From a virus, in IMG/VR virus record IMGVR_UViG_3300020167_000001, positions 1-64,000 of that record: a stretch of DNA of 64,000 bases, one strand, 5' to 3'. Position 1 is the first letter of the stretch; every line of letters starts with the position of its first letter. Below are positions 1-7,248 of the stretch, piece after piece. Both the position numbers and the translations under genes were made by a program. The notes beneath the pieces are model-generated. The model made no database searches, was not told the DNA's origin, and saw only the letters and a list, made by a program, of their open reading frames with translations.

Positions 1-13
1 ATTAATATCTATT

Positions 14-199
14 TTAAATAATGTGTTTATTGTTACTACTCCAAACAATTTTTTTTCTTTCAGTTTCATAAATCATTATATAATTTTTTATATTAAATGA
101 TTTAAAACTTGTATCAATATAAGAAAGACAGTTATTTACAGCCTTTGTAATACTATCAGTTTTATATACTGTTTTATTATTTAAATGTACTTCATACAT
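14..199 (-). CDS. Hypothetical protein, 61 aa
   Basis: Complete small ORF at the left edge of the window, read leftward. I do not recognise the family. It is lysine/asparagine/tyrosine rich with no membrane segment and looks like a small soluble early protein. It is the last leftward gene visible, and its 290-nt leader (200-489) contains an 8-bp closing helix, a pattern shared with other leftward genes here. Real-gene call rests on length, base composition and position in a leftward series. Confidence 0.5.
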   Translation of the reverse strand: MYEVHLNNKTVYKTDSITKAVNNCLSYIDTSFKSFNIKNYIMIYETERKKIVWSSNNKHII

Positions 200-241
200 T
201 ATATTTATGATTAAATGGTTAATATTTATCTATGGTTTTTA

Positions 242-307
242 CAAGTAATAGCTACCAGCCTGAAGCTGCCTCCGTATTTTACTAAGCATTACAATCTCCA
301 TTACTTG
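242..307 (-). ncRNA. Structured leader hairpin upstream of the 61-aa gene
   Basis: CAAGTAAT at 242-249 is perfectly complementary to ATTACTTG at 300-307, closing a 50-nt interior that holds a further GC-rich hairpin. Nothing coding is convincing between 200 and 489; the plus-strand frame across it looks spurious. Interpreted as a structured 5' leader of the gene ending at 14. The fold is inferred by eye. Confidence 0.35.
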
Positions 308-489
308 CTATCAAATCTACTTATAAGTGTGTTGTTACACCAAATAGTACTACTTATTTCTCAGGTGAAACTTGTTGGGGTTCTTTTACCAAACCTTATG
401 TAATTCACTCCTGTAAGGACTAACTCTTTAAAAGATGCATATTGCCAATGCTACTTCCTTATAAGTTGTAGTCTTTAGAACTACTAGAT

Positions 490-900
490 TTAAATATTAA
501 TTAAAAAGATATATCCTATAAAGAATAATAAACCTGTGGCAGCTATTGCTACTCTTTCAGGATAAGCTAATTCAAAAAATGCTGTTGAAGTAGAAGAATC
601 AGCCTTAAATCTTTTAGGATAATTTTTTACATCTATATCATTTCTTTGAGCATAATATGCTCCATCATGAATGTAAGGAAATATAAATGCCAGACTTAAA
701 GGAAATATGGCAGTTTCCATTGTTATTCCTATAACAAATAAGAAAATACCTCTCTGTAGGAAATATATCCAATGAATGTTGGGATATTGTTTATTAGCTC
801 TTACAGCTGCATCATAATAATACCCTTCTCTTATTCCTTCAAGAATGCTATATACAATCCATAAAAGGAGAATTACTATACTAGTTACGGTCTTTTCCAT
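490..900 (-). CDS. Small integral membrane protein, about 136 aa
   Basis: Translation shows three or four hydrophobic segments: near the N-terminus (VTSIVILLLWIVYS), a double segment around residues 47-75 and a C-terminal one ending FFIGYIFLINI. The family is not recognised. The frame extends slightly upstream through a GTG, but the ATG at 900 is the better start. It overlaps the end of the next leftward membrane-protein gene (881-1117), suggesting translational coupling and a shared role at the host inner membrane, for example superinfection exclusion. That role is only a guess from context. Confidence 0.6.
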   Translation of the reverse strand: MEKTVTSIVILLLWIVYSILEGIREGYYYDAAVRANKQYPNIHWIYFLQRGIFLFVIGITMETAIFPLSLAFIFPYIHDGAYYAQRNDIDVKNYPKRFKADSSTSTAFFELAYPERVAIAATGLLFFIGYIFLINI

Positions 901-1117
901 CTCTCCACTCAATAAAAGGTTGTAAAGTAACAGCTACAAATACTGATGTAATTAGTAAACATATTAAGAGAATAACCCAAAAGCCATTATCACCTAATAT
1001 TTCTGTTAAGTCACTAAAAAAATAATAAGAAAAAGCACCCATAATTGCATAGGCAGCAAAAATCCATAATAGTTTTAAAGGATTTTTCCACAAGTAAGTT
1101 AAATAAGTTTTTATCAT
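881..1117 (-). CDS. Small membrane protein with two predicted TM helices, 78 aa
   Basis: Two clear hydrophobic helices (about residues 16-35 and 45-65) separated by an acidic loop, then a charged C-terminus EWRDGKDRN. It overlaps the downstream 136-aa membrane protein by about 20 nt, so the two are probably co-translated. No recognised domain. The short two-TM architecture resembles many phage inner-membrane proteins (holin-like or exclusion-like), but the lysis genes of this phage lie elsewhere on the plus strand, so a lysis role is unlikely. Confidence 0.6.
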   Translation of the reverse strand: MIKTYLTYLWKNPLKLLWIFAAYAIMGAFSYYFFSDLTEILGDNGFWVILLICLLITSVFVAVTLQPFIEWRDGKDRN

Positions 1118-1138
1118 GATTTTAAATTTTTAATAAAA

Positions 1139-1339
1139 TTAAGTTAATAAAATTGAATCAACAATAGTTTCTACAATTGTTAAGTTTTCATTATCAGGAG
1201 AGTCTAATAAGTGTAGTAATCCTTCATGTTTTTCAGCATCAATAAGATTTTCTCTTAACATAAAATCTATCTTACTACATAATACACCACATCTTCTAAA
1301 ATTTCTTGAAGATTCAGAATATAAATCAGACTTCGTCAT
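1139..1339 (-). CDS. Small helical protein of a four-member paralogous family, 66 aa
   Basis: The C-terminal half (about residues 25-66) matches the pattern seen in three plus-strand proteins at 28834-29710: a charged helix, then LLHLLDSPDNENLTIVETIV. The shared core is hydrophobic-x-(N/D/E)-S-(P/T)-(D/S)-x-(E/D)-N followed by an amphipathic helix with a late Ile/Leu. It therefore belongs to a dispersed phage paralogue family. Function unknown. It overlaps the upstream gene by 14 nt, indicating an operon. Confidence 0.6.
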   Translation of the reverse strand: MTKSDLYSESSRNFRRCGVLCSKIDFMLRENLIDAEKHEGLLHLLDSPDNENLTIVETIVDSILLT

Positions 1340-1580
1340 CTCCTTCTTTGAGCATTAATAACATCTTATCTCTTTCTTGAATAGAGTCTAATCTTGGTTT
1401 ATCAAGCTCAATAATGCATTCACCTCCTAGTTCGAGGTCTGTCTCTACTTCATCAAGTAGTTTGATTGTTTTAGCCAGCTTATTAGCTAGTGGTCGAGTG
1501 CTTGCTTGTTCAAGTAATCTTTTTTGAACATATTTCAAAGCCTCTTTTTCTTGTGCAAATTTTTTAAGGTTTATATTCAT
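1326..1580 (-). CDS. Hypothetical charged helical protein, 84 aa
   Basis: Mostly charged and predicted helical (many Lys/Glu/Leu heptad-like runs), ending in an acidic tail KEGDDEV. No recognised domain. Its start codon follows the long structured leader 1598-1731, so it is probably the first gene of the small operon 490-1580 and a candidate for leader-mediated control. Confidence 0.6.
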   Translation of the reverse strand: MNINLKKFAQEKEALKYVQKRLLEQASTRPLANKLAKTIKLLDEVETDLELGGECIIELDKPRLDSIQERDKMLLMLKEGDDEV

Positions 1581-1597
1581 GATTGATAGTTTAAATA

Positions 1598-1731
1598 AAC
1601 TAGAATAGAGGTCAGTTGCAGTGATTCACCGTGATAGCCAGAACTGCACTAACTACCAATAAGTTCAGCTACGCTAACTTATCATGTTGGCCGGTCAGGA
1701 TTACCTGTCTCTTCATAGACATATTCTAGTT
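1598..1731 (-). ncRNA. Structured leader RNA with 10-bp closing helix and repeated hairpin
   Basis: AACTAGAATA (1598-1607) pairs perfectly with TATTCTAGTT (1722-1731). Inside, on the minus strand, are a TGTCT/AGACA hairpin, CAGG/CCTG, a CCAA/TTGG helix enclosing a 22-nt hairpin (1660-1681), and a GTTAGTGCAG/CTGCAACTGAC arm. The hairpin with core CAGCTACGCT recurs exactly at 6804-6826. The element lies 18 nt from the start codon at 1580 and directly after a terminator (1738-1816). It may be a cis-regulatory RNA or a processed ncRNA. Confidence 0.5.
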
Positions 1732-1737
1732 ATGATT

Positions 1738-1816
1738 AAAAAAAGAAGCCGAGTGTGTGTTAAAGAAAAACGTCCTAGGAATAGACTAAAACTTTAACAT
1801 TTTTCACAATCGGCTT
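1738..1816 (-). terminator. Long hairpin terminator, leftward
   Basis: On the minus strand AAGCCGA pairs with TCGGCTT, stacked on TGTTAAAG/CTTTAACA, and is followed by a run of seven T. It overlaps the last codons of the 49-aa gene 1794-1943 and separates that operon from the structured leader at 1598-1731. Confidence 0.65.
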
Positions 1817-1943
1817 TATTTTTATAGATGGAACCAAAATAAGATTTATCAAATATCTCTTTGTTTCTTGCTTGAATAGCTCGAGCTTTTATTTTAGATA
1901 AATGATAAAGACTATACTTGGATGGTAAAAATTTCTTTGACAT
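1794..1943 (-). CDS. Small basic protein, 49 aa
   Basis: Found by reading the gap: ATG at 1943, TAA at 1794. The product starts MSKKFLPSKY and ends KADCEKC; it is Lys/Arg-rich with two C-terminal cysteines. The start follows the stop of the upstream gene (1946) by two bases and the stop lies inside a strong terminator, which fits the last gene of an operon. Function unknown. Confidence 0.6.
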   Translation of the reverse strand: MSKKFLPSKYSLYHLSKIKARAIQARNKEIFDKSYFGSIYKNKADCEKC

Positions 1944-1945
1944 GT

Positions 1946-2437
1946 TTACAACAATAATAAGATTCTCCTATCACCCCAATGATACTCGATACTTTCCATT
2001 TCAGGTTCTTCATATTCAACTTCCATAACTCTGTCTACTTCACATGCTGTTTTAGGTTGTTCAACCGGAGCATGCATTCTAAATATAGAACCGCCTGTAC
2101 CAGCAACACCTGATAACATAGTTCTATTATGAGAAGTTTCATAAATAGCAACAGTACCAGCTTTAGTTTTATACCCTACATAAATAGGTTTACCTAATGT
2201 TATTGCTTCTGCTAATTCTCTGTTGCAACCACAGGGTAAATACTTAGTATCAATATGCCAAGAATTATCTGAAGTAAGTAATAAAAATATGTCTGATTTT
2301 CTTAAATCTGAATTATCATATCTTGACTCTCTATCCCATACTGTTACATGAAATGTATTATCAATATGGGCTACATAGTCAAGTACATTACCCCAGTTCA
2401 TTTGAACCGGGGCACTGATATATACTGACTTACTCAT
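1946..2437 (-). CDS. Nucleoside 2-deoxyribosyltransferase-like (possibly TIR-like) protein, 163 aa
   Basis: The N-terminus VYISAPVQMNW, the middle VTVWDRESRYD, SDIFLLL and the motif ELAEAITLGKPIYVGYK follow the Rossmann-like layout of nucleoside 2-deoxyribosyltransferases and related nucleotide-sugar hydrolases: a first beta strand with a glycine-poor loop, a 'D..L..SD..LL' strand, then 'E.g.A..lGKPv'. Such enzymes salvage deoxynucleosides. Related folds hydrolyse NAD or cyclic nucleotide signals in anti-phage defence, so an anti-defence role is possible but unproven. Stop and start overlap (TAATG) with the gene at 2437-2775. Confidence 0.45.
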   Translation of the reverse strand: MSKSVYISAPVQMNWGNVLDYVAHIDNTFHVTVWDRESRYDNSDLRKSDIFLLLTSDNSWHIDTKYLPCGCNRELAEAITLGKPIYVGYKTKAGTVAIYETSHNRTMLSGVAGTGGSIFRMHAPVEQPKTACEVDRVMEVEYEEPEMESIEYHWGDRRILLLL

Positions 2438-2775
2438 TATTCAGAAACAGTTGAAGTTTCACCAAAGTATTTATTAAATGATTCAGTTTTTGCTTTTAAC
2501 TCAACATTTAATAATACTAATTCAAATTCAATTTGAATAAGCTTTTTGAATCTTGCTTCACAATCTTCTTTGGTCATTTGAGAAACACCGCGATTGATGT
2601 TAGTATCCAAAGTGAAATTAGATAATTCAAAAATCTCATCTTCATACTTTTCTTTTTTAGCAACTAATGTATCAATCACATCTCTTTGGATGTTTCTTTT
2701 CATTGATGTTGCATAATTCTCAGCTCTTTCAGCTACAGTTTTGTTGGTTTTAAGTAATTCTAATGCTTTGTTCAT
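2437..2775 (-). CDS. Hypothetical helical protein, 112 aa
   Basis: Charged, strongly helical sequence with coiled-coil-like spacing (YEDEIFELSNF, FKKLIQIEFELVLL) and no cysteine or membrane segment. Not recognised. Its stop overlaps the start of the deoxyribosyltransferase-like gene by one base, so the two are translationally coupled and may form a complex. Upstream sequence is A-rich (AACCTTAAAAACCCTAAAA) without a Shine-Dalgarno. Confidence 0.6.
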   Translation of the reverse strand: MNKALELLKTNKTVAERAENYATSMKRNIQRDVIDTLVAKKEKYEDEIFELSNFTLDTNINRGVSQMTKEDCEARFKKLIQIEFELVLLNVELKAKTESFNKYFGETSTVSE

Positions 2776-2814
2776 TTTTTAGGGTTTTTAAGGTTAGTTT
2801 TTAAGGTTAATTTT

Positions 2815-3045
2815 TTAATCTTCATCTTTAAGAGTCATTACATTACATATATACTCGCCTATCTCAGCAATAGATGTAATGTTTTCTTCATCTCTCATTA
2901 AAAATATATTGGTTCTTTCTTGATAAATTTCATTACCATCAAAACCATATACTGTAACAGGATAAATTTCTTCTGTAGAAGAATAATCAATGACTACTAG
3001 TGATGCTGGAAAAAATTCATACGGTAATTCAATTTCTTGTATCAT
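2815..3045 (-). CDS. Hypothetical acidic protein, 76 aa
   Basis: Acidic small protein with alternating beta-like hydrophobic stretches (FFPASLVVIDY, IYPVTVYGF). Family not recognised. It appears to be the first gene of the leftward group 1794-3045, since it follows a 300-nt structured non-coding stretch (3046-3351). Confidence 0.55.
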   Translation of the reverse strand: MIQEIELPYEFFPASLVVIDYSSTEEIYPVTVYGFDGNEIYQERTNIFLMRDEENITSIAEIGEYICNVMTLKDED

Positions 3046-3069
3046 AATTTTTAATTAAATGAATAATAA

Positions 3070-3316
3070 ACCCTGAAGGGCCAGGCTGAGTTTCCACCTG
3101 TAGATTTTGGTTAGTGTGTTTGGTGACAGTGTTGTATCGTAGATCTTACTCTACCTCATATTCTGGGTAAGACTAGAAGCTTTCATACCAAAAAGTTATT
3201 CTTCCAGGGTTCTTGGTTCGATAAGCAGTTCAAGATTACTCTTTGATCCTCTGCTTGATATTTTTTTAATATACATGCTCACAAAGTAACTCAAAGAGTG
3301 CTGTCGTAATGTATAT
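3070..3316 (-). ncRNA. Structured non-coding leader, two closing helices
   Basis: The 306-nt gap 3046-3351 has no convincing ORF. ACCCTG at 3070-3075 pairs with CAGGGT at 3205-3210. Separately ATATACAT (3269-3276) pairs with ATGTATAT (3309-3316), and AAGCAG/CTGCTT forms a third arm in between. This is the same style of locally closed modules seen in other leftward leaders. Folding is by eye. Confidence 0.4.
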
Positions 3317-3351
3317 AGTAAAGAAAATAACAAAACTTATAGGAGCTCCAC

Positions 3352-3726
3352 CTAATATTGTATTAATTTATACCTATTCTTATTAAATTCTAATCGGGCA
3401 CTGTGATCATCTGAGAAATCAACATCTATATAAAATGTACCTGTAATAGTAACATGTACTACTAGAAATTTTATTTCATGAGTTGCTGTTTCAAACTCAA
3501 TAAGATATTTATGGTCTTTCTCACATTTAGCTGTAAAAGAGTTTTTCCCTACAGCTATTTTTTCTTTAACATATGTATTTTTTTCAGCATCTAATTTATA
3601 AATTACATATGTGATATTTGTTTCATTTAAGAAACTACCTTTTAATTGAAGAAATTTAGGCTCCTTCTCTTTTCCTACAAGACTTGTTACTAATAGTACA
3701 AGACTCATTAATAATATTTTTTTCAT
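3352..3726 (-). CDS. Secreted/periplasmic hypothetical protein, 124 aa
   Basis: Begins MKKILLMSLVLLVTSLVG, a typical signal peptide with no cysteine lipobox, followed by a soluble beta-rich domain (LQLKGSFLNETNITYVIYKL, FLVVHVTITGTFYIDVDF). The layout suggests export to the periplasm and an immunoglobulin-like or carboxypeptidase-regulatory-like fold. Exported early phage proteins often act in superinfection exclusion; that is inference. Its leader carries the covarying motif at 3770-3820. Confidence 0.6.
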   Translation of the reverse strand: MKKILLMSLVLLVTSLVGKEKEPKFLQLKGSFLNETNITYVIYKLDAEKNTYVKEKIAVGKNSFTAKCEKDHKYLIEFETATHEIKFLVVHVTITGTFYIDVDFSDDHSARLEFNKNRYKLIQY

Positions 3727-3769
3727 GGTTGTTGGTTTTTAGGTTAAATGTTTGAATTACTTTAATTAA

Positions 3770-3820
3770 ATAACTGGAGGGACCTCGTACTATATCACAC
3801 TCTTTTATAAGGACAGTTAT
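3770..3820 (-). promoter_or_regulatory. Leader motif copy 1 (closing helix plus conserved GTACTATAT)
   Basis: ATAACTG (3770-3776) pairs with CAGTTAT (3814-3820). The interior carries GTACTATAT and, on the helix side, an ACCT preceding it. A second copy at 6680-6728 keeps the interior but has ATAATTG/CAATTAT, a compensatory base-pair change. It lies 44 nt upstream of the start at 3726. Confidence 0.5.
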
Positions 3821-3831
3821 CTTCATTTTTA

Positions 3832-4191
3832 TTAGAAACGTGAATCTAACAAGTCTTTAGCAAAAGCTATAGATTTGTTAATGTTGTCAAATGCTTCTTG
3901 AGCATCCAACAATGCTTCTTGACAACCAATCACATTGTTATAGTAACCTTCCTGGTTAGCTATTAACACTGATGGATAAATTGCTTTTTCTAAGTTTTCT
4001 TTTGCAGTATCTAATGCAATTTCTGCATTGATCTTAGAGCTCTCTAGAGCACTGATTTGACCATTGATAGAAGCTTTAGCTAATTTCTCATTACGAGCTG
4101 CTAAAATAGCATCTTTATCACCTGTGATAAATGCTAATACTCTTGCTGCAAATTTACTGATGTTCATGTTTTCTGTGTTTTCTTGTGACAT
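3832..4191 (-). CDS. Hypothetical coiled-coil protein, 119 aa
   Basis: Alanine/lysine/glutamate-rich, long helices (SSKINAEIALDTAKENLEKA, LLDAQEAFDNINKSIAFAKD) and no cysteines; probably an oligomeric helical bundle. Family not recognised. Leader just before the ATG is AACCCAAAAAACAACAAACC, the A/C-rich non-SD type seen across this phage. Confidence 0.55.
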   Translation of the reverse strand: MSQENTENMNISKFAARVLAFITGDKDAILAARNEKLAKASINGQISALESSKINAEIALDTAKENLEKAIYPSVLIANQEGYYNNVIGCQEALLDAQEAFDNINKSIAFAKDLLDSRF

Positions 4192-4209
4192 GGTTTGTTG
4201 TTTTTTGGG

Positions 4210-6651
4210 TTATTTATTTATGATTACTAATTTACTTCTTTTAGTCTTTTCTCTGTTGACTATAACAGGTTCTTGATAATTTACTAATGCAGATACATCA
4301 GACATTTTAGCTTTCTTTGGTAAAGTTTTAAACATTGATTCTTCACCGTGTACAAATTTAACAATAGGAGCAAAGGTATGACTAGCTGTATCATAAACAA
4401 TACATAGTCCAGGATGAGATATAAAAGCTGAACCTTCCCATCTTAATTCTTCACTAACCATACAATCATGACCATATGTATCCTTTACTACAGTACCTTT
4501 AGGATACTTTAATTTACAATAAGCTAAGATTTCCTCCTTAGTGGCACTTCTGTCTGGTTCTTTTGTAGCTGACCATCTTATAGATGTATTAAAAGATGTA
4601 GCAGCTTTAGAAATTTCAGGCATACTGATTAATTCAGCTTTTATTGCCTTATCCAAAACAAAAGCTTCATAATCTTCTCTTGTTGCAGGAACAAATGAAC
4701 CATCCGCTAATCTTCCACATTCAATAAGAATTCTTGGCCAAGTTATACTGTTAAACTCTTTAGGTGGAGGATTATCTGTAGATAATATATTATCTTGATG
4801 TGTGTGTCCATAAGATACTATTTTTACATACTTAGGTATACCATTATTGATTTCATACTTAGATACATTTTCTAAAGATTTTACATCATACGGTTTACCT
4901 TCACGTTTATAACGAGTTTTCTCATTAGTTAAAGCTTTTCTTACTTCTACCAAACATAAAGGAATAGAATTATTATTTTCATAATATAGGTTAGGATTCT
5001 CACTTGTACCATAATTTACAACTTGGTAGCAATAATTAAGTTTACCATTATAACTAGTACTAGGTTTGGTAACAACAATACAACTTCCAATAGGATATTT
5101 AAGCTGTAATAATCTACTACGTTCTGCATTGGGAAACACATTAGATTTAAAATCAGAATAAGATATCTCTTTACCAAACTCTTTGTGGTTATCAGTAGAA
5201 TTTCTATTATGACATTTACCGTGTCTGGTATGCATTCCTACAACCGAGCCTATTTCTAATTTAAGTTCTGAAAGATTACCGTCCCATCTCCACATTTCAG
5301 CATCCCATAAATTATCTTTGGTTACAGTCATATACCAATGTAAAGGGAAAGTATCGGGTATATGTGTATTATTATCTGGTTCTCTCATGATGTCTCTTTT
5401 AAATTGTTCAGTTGTAATTTCAGTATGGTCTGGATGTTTAACACTATCAGCATAATAATGACCATCACCTGAATGACCGGATCCACCATAATTAATAGAA
5501 TGCATCCAACCATCTGATAATGAGTGACCATGAGAACCATCTTCTCGAGTATTAGCCCAGTTATTTAATATAACATAATTGTCTGCTGTACGTTTAACAA
5601 CCCACTTATGATTGTGTGCTGGCAATACAGGAGTCATACCAATTCTAGTTACATCAACAGGTTTATCTTGAATATTATATTCCATGATTTCTTGTGTAGT
5701 AGCATATCTCCATAAAGAAGTCTTATTAATAGTTGCAATAGTATTACCATTATTTACACCAGATGTATCTTTATAAACACGTAAGTAATCAGCATCTAAT
5801 CTTTGTTTAAACACATGATTTTTAGGCAAAGATGAGGATATATCCTCTAATGTAACAATGTAATCATCTTTAAGAAATTGAGATCGTTCAGGTTTGACTG
5901 TCTCTTTAGGAGAATATATCTGTGTTTCAGGTCCTTCACAGGCTTCAAACTTCCATACACCTCCATTAAGAGAATAATCACTTATAAGACCATCTGTGTC
6001 ACGTTTTATATAAACACTGCCTTCTATGTGCAATCCAGGATAAGTTTTGTAAACATTTCCTTTTTTAAATGTATGACCTGTTGTATCACAAAAGCAACAA
6101 CGTACATAAGATGGATACTTTGATACACTAACTGTTTTCATAATCTTATCGGAATGACCATCTGGTAAAAAAGCTTGTATTTCAGTTAAGTCACTCATAG
6201 GACCTAATTCTAAAGCTTTTGCTATACTTGGTCTACTGGTCCAATAAGATTTTGCATGATATCTACCATCAGCATCAATAGTTTCACCTTTAAGTTGTAC
6301 ATAACTATCTTGAATATGATTAAGAACTTTAATGTAATCCCATTTTTTAGTATAGTCATTATTAGCTCTATACCATTTTCCAAATATGAAACCTTCTGCT
6401 TGTACTTTAAAAGAAGCCATTGCTATCTCGCGAGGTACAAAAGTATCTTTATTAATACATTCATCTAACCAATGTTTTTCTTCTGGGGTAGCTAGTCTGA
6501 TATCAGGAAGACTATATGCATAATTTTGAGTTAAAAAATGTTTACCTTCTATTACAAGACACTTTGTATTTTCATTGATACCCTTAAAAATAAGTATTTG
6601 TCTTGTATCATAAACATAGTATTCTCCTAGTTTTAGATCTTCTCTTTTCAT
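4210..6651 (-). CDS. Large multi-repeat phage protein, about 813 aa
   Basis: A long soluble protein built of repeated units of roughly 100-140 aa. Each contains a strand-rich start such as KYPSYVRC, KYPIGSCIV or KYPKGTVV and a short helix with an 'AT.EEI/AT.QEI' type motif (ATPEEKHWLDECI, ATTQEIMEYNI, ATKEEILAYC). This architecture is common in hypothetical proteins of Bacteroidota phages, but I know no assigned function. The frame can be extended to a GTG at 6693, but the ATG at 6651, followed by KREDLKLGEYY, is the better start. The leader carries the second copy of the covarying motif. Confidence 0.6.
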   Translation of the reverse strand: MKREDLKLGEYYVYDTRQILIFKGINENTKCLVIEGKHFLTQNYAYSLPDIRLATPEEKHWLDECINKDTFVPREIAMASFKVQAEGFIFGKWYRANNDYTKKWDYIKVLNHIQDSYVQLKGETIDADGRYHAKSYWTSRPSIAKALELGPMSDLTEIQAFLPDGHSDKIMKTVSVSKYPSYVRCCFCDTTGHTFKKGNVYKTYPGLHIEGSVYIKRDTDGLISDYSLNGGVWKFEACEGPETQIYSPKETVKPERSQFLKDDYIVTLEDISSSLPKNHVFKQRLDADYLRVYKDTSGVNNGNTIATINKTSLWRYATTQEIMEYNIQDKPVDVTRIGMTPVLPAHNHKWVVKRTADNYVILNNWANTREDGSHGHSLSDGWMHSINYGGSGHSGDGHYYADSVKHPDHTEITTEQFKRDIMREPDNNTHIPDTFPLHWYMTVTKDNLWDAEMWRWDGNLSELKLEIGSVVGMHTRHGKCHNRNSTDNHKEFGKEISYSDFKSNVFPNAERSRLLQLKYPIGSCIVVTKPSTSYNGKLNYCYQVVNYGTSENPNLYYENNNSIPLCLVEVRKALTNEKTRYKREGKPYDVKSLENVSKYEINNGIPKYVKIVSYGHTHQDNILSTDNPPPKEFNSITWPRILIECGRLADGSFVPATREDYEAFVLDKAIKAELISMPEISKAATSFNTSIRWSATKEPDRSATKEEILAYCKLKYPKGTVVKDTYGHDCMVSEELRWEGSAFISHPGLCIVYDTASHTFAPIVKFVHGEESMFKTLPKKAKMSDVSALVNYQEPVIVNREKTKRSKLVIINK

Positions 6652-6679
6652 TGTTTTAATATTTAGGGTTAATAATTTG

Positions 6680-6728
6680 ATAATTGAATGCACCTGGTAC
6701 TATATGCATTATTTAACAAGACAATTAT
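6680..6728 (-). promoter_or_regulatory. Leader motif copy 2 (covarying closing helix)
   Basis: ATAATTG (6680-6686) pairs with CAATTAT (6722-6728) around GTACTATAT, with an inner AATGCA/TGCATT helix on the minus strand. Compared with copy 1 at 3770-3820 one closing base pair is changed on both sides. It lies 29 nt from the ATG at 6651. Confidence 0.5.
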
Positions 6729-6733
6729 CTATT

Positions 6734-6840
6734 TAATGACTAGCATCTCTCACTGTCCTACAGAGTGTAGGTGATTTAGAGGTTCTTTCAGCTTACAGAT
6801 TCCATAAGTTCAGCTACGCTAACTTACTCAGCAATCATTA
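6734..6840 (-). ncRNA. Structured leader with second copy of the 23-nt hairpin repeat
   Basis: TAATGA (6734-6739) pairs with TCATTA (6835-6840). The enclosed segment 6804-6826 is identical over 23 nt to 1659-1681 and forms an AAGTT/AACTT stem with core CAGCTACGCT. A CCTACA/TGTAGG-type arm lies beside it. It sits upstream of motif copy 2 in the leader of the 813-aa protein. Confidence 0.45.
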
Positions 6841-7248
6841 AAGGGAAGTGACAAAGTCCCTGATAAAAAGGTTGAATAGTCTAAAATAAAATCAATGATA
6901 AAGTCAAAGACCTTTCTCTGCGTTCAAAGGCAAAGGTAAAAACTAAGTCTTGTTGTGCATCCTCACAGAGCCATCCACCCTTATGGGCTTCAACACGGAT
7001 CTGTTTTTTATGAGGTGTGTCCAATTGTTCCCTATATGGTAACCTGTACACGGTTGGTATCTTTTGTGAAAAGACCCGGCAAAACTAGTTTAATTTTTTA
7101 CAGAGAAAGCGGTTTGGAGCTCTCTAAGAGAGCAGTTTAATTTATCATTAACAGTGATATATTTTATAATATTTTTAGTAACCTTTTTACCAGGAGTAAA
7201 GAGTAAGAGAATCAGCTTATGCCTATCTCTTACTCACCCTTGAATATG
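6841..7248 (-). ncRNA. Upstream part of the 600-nt leader, several hairpins
   Basis: No credible gene is seen. CCTCA (6961-6965) pairs with TGAGG (7011-7015) with CAGA/TCTG inside, GCTCTC/GAGAGC forms a hairpin near 7120, and GAGTAAGAG (7201-7209) pairs with CTCTTACTC (7227-7235). The last hairpin immediately follows the stop of the gene at 7249 and could act in 3'-end formation, though it lacks a clear T-run. A plus-strand frame at 6955-7140 is judged spurious. Confidence 0.35.

Noticed and set aside
6955-7140. Plus-strand ORF in the long leader of the 813-aa gene
   Set aside because: It crosses several hairpins, has no neighbour or coding character, and lies opposite an untranslated leader; judged spurious.
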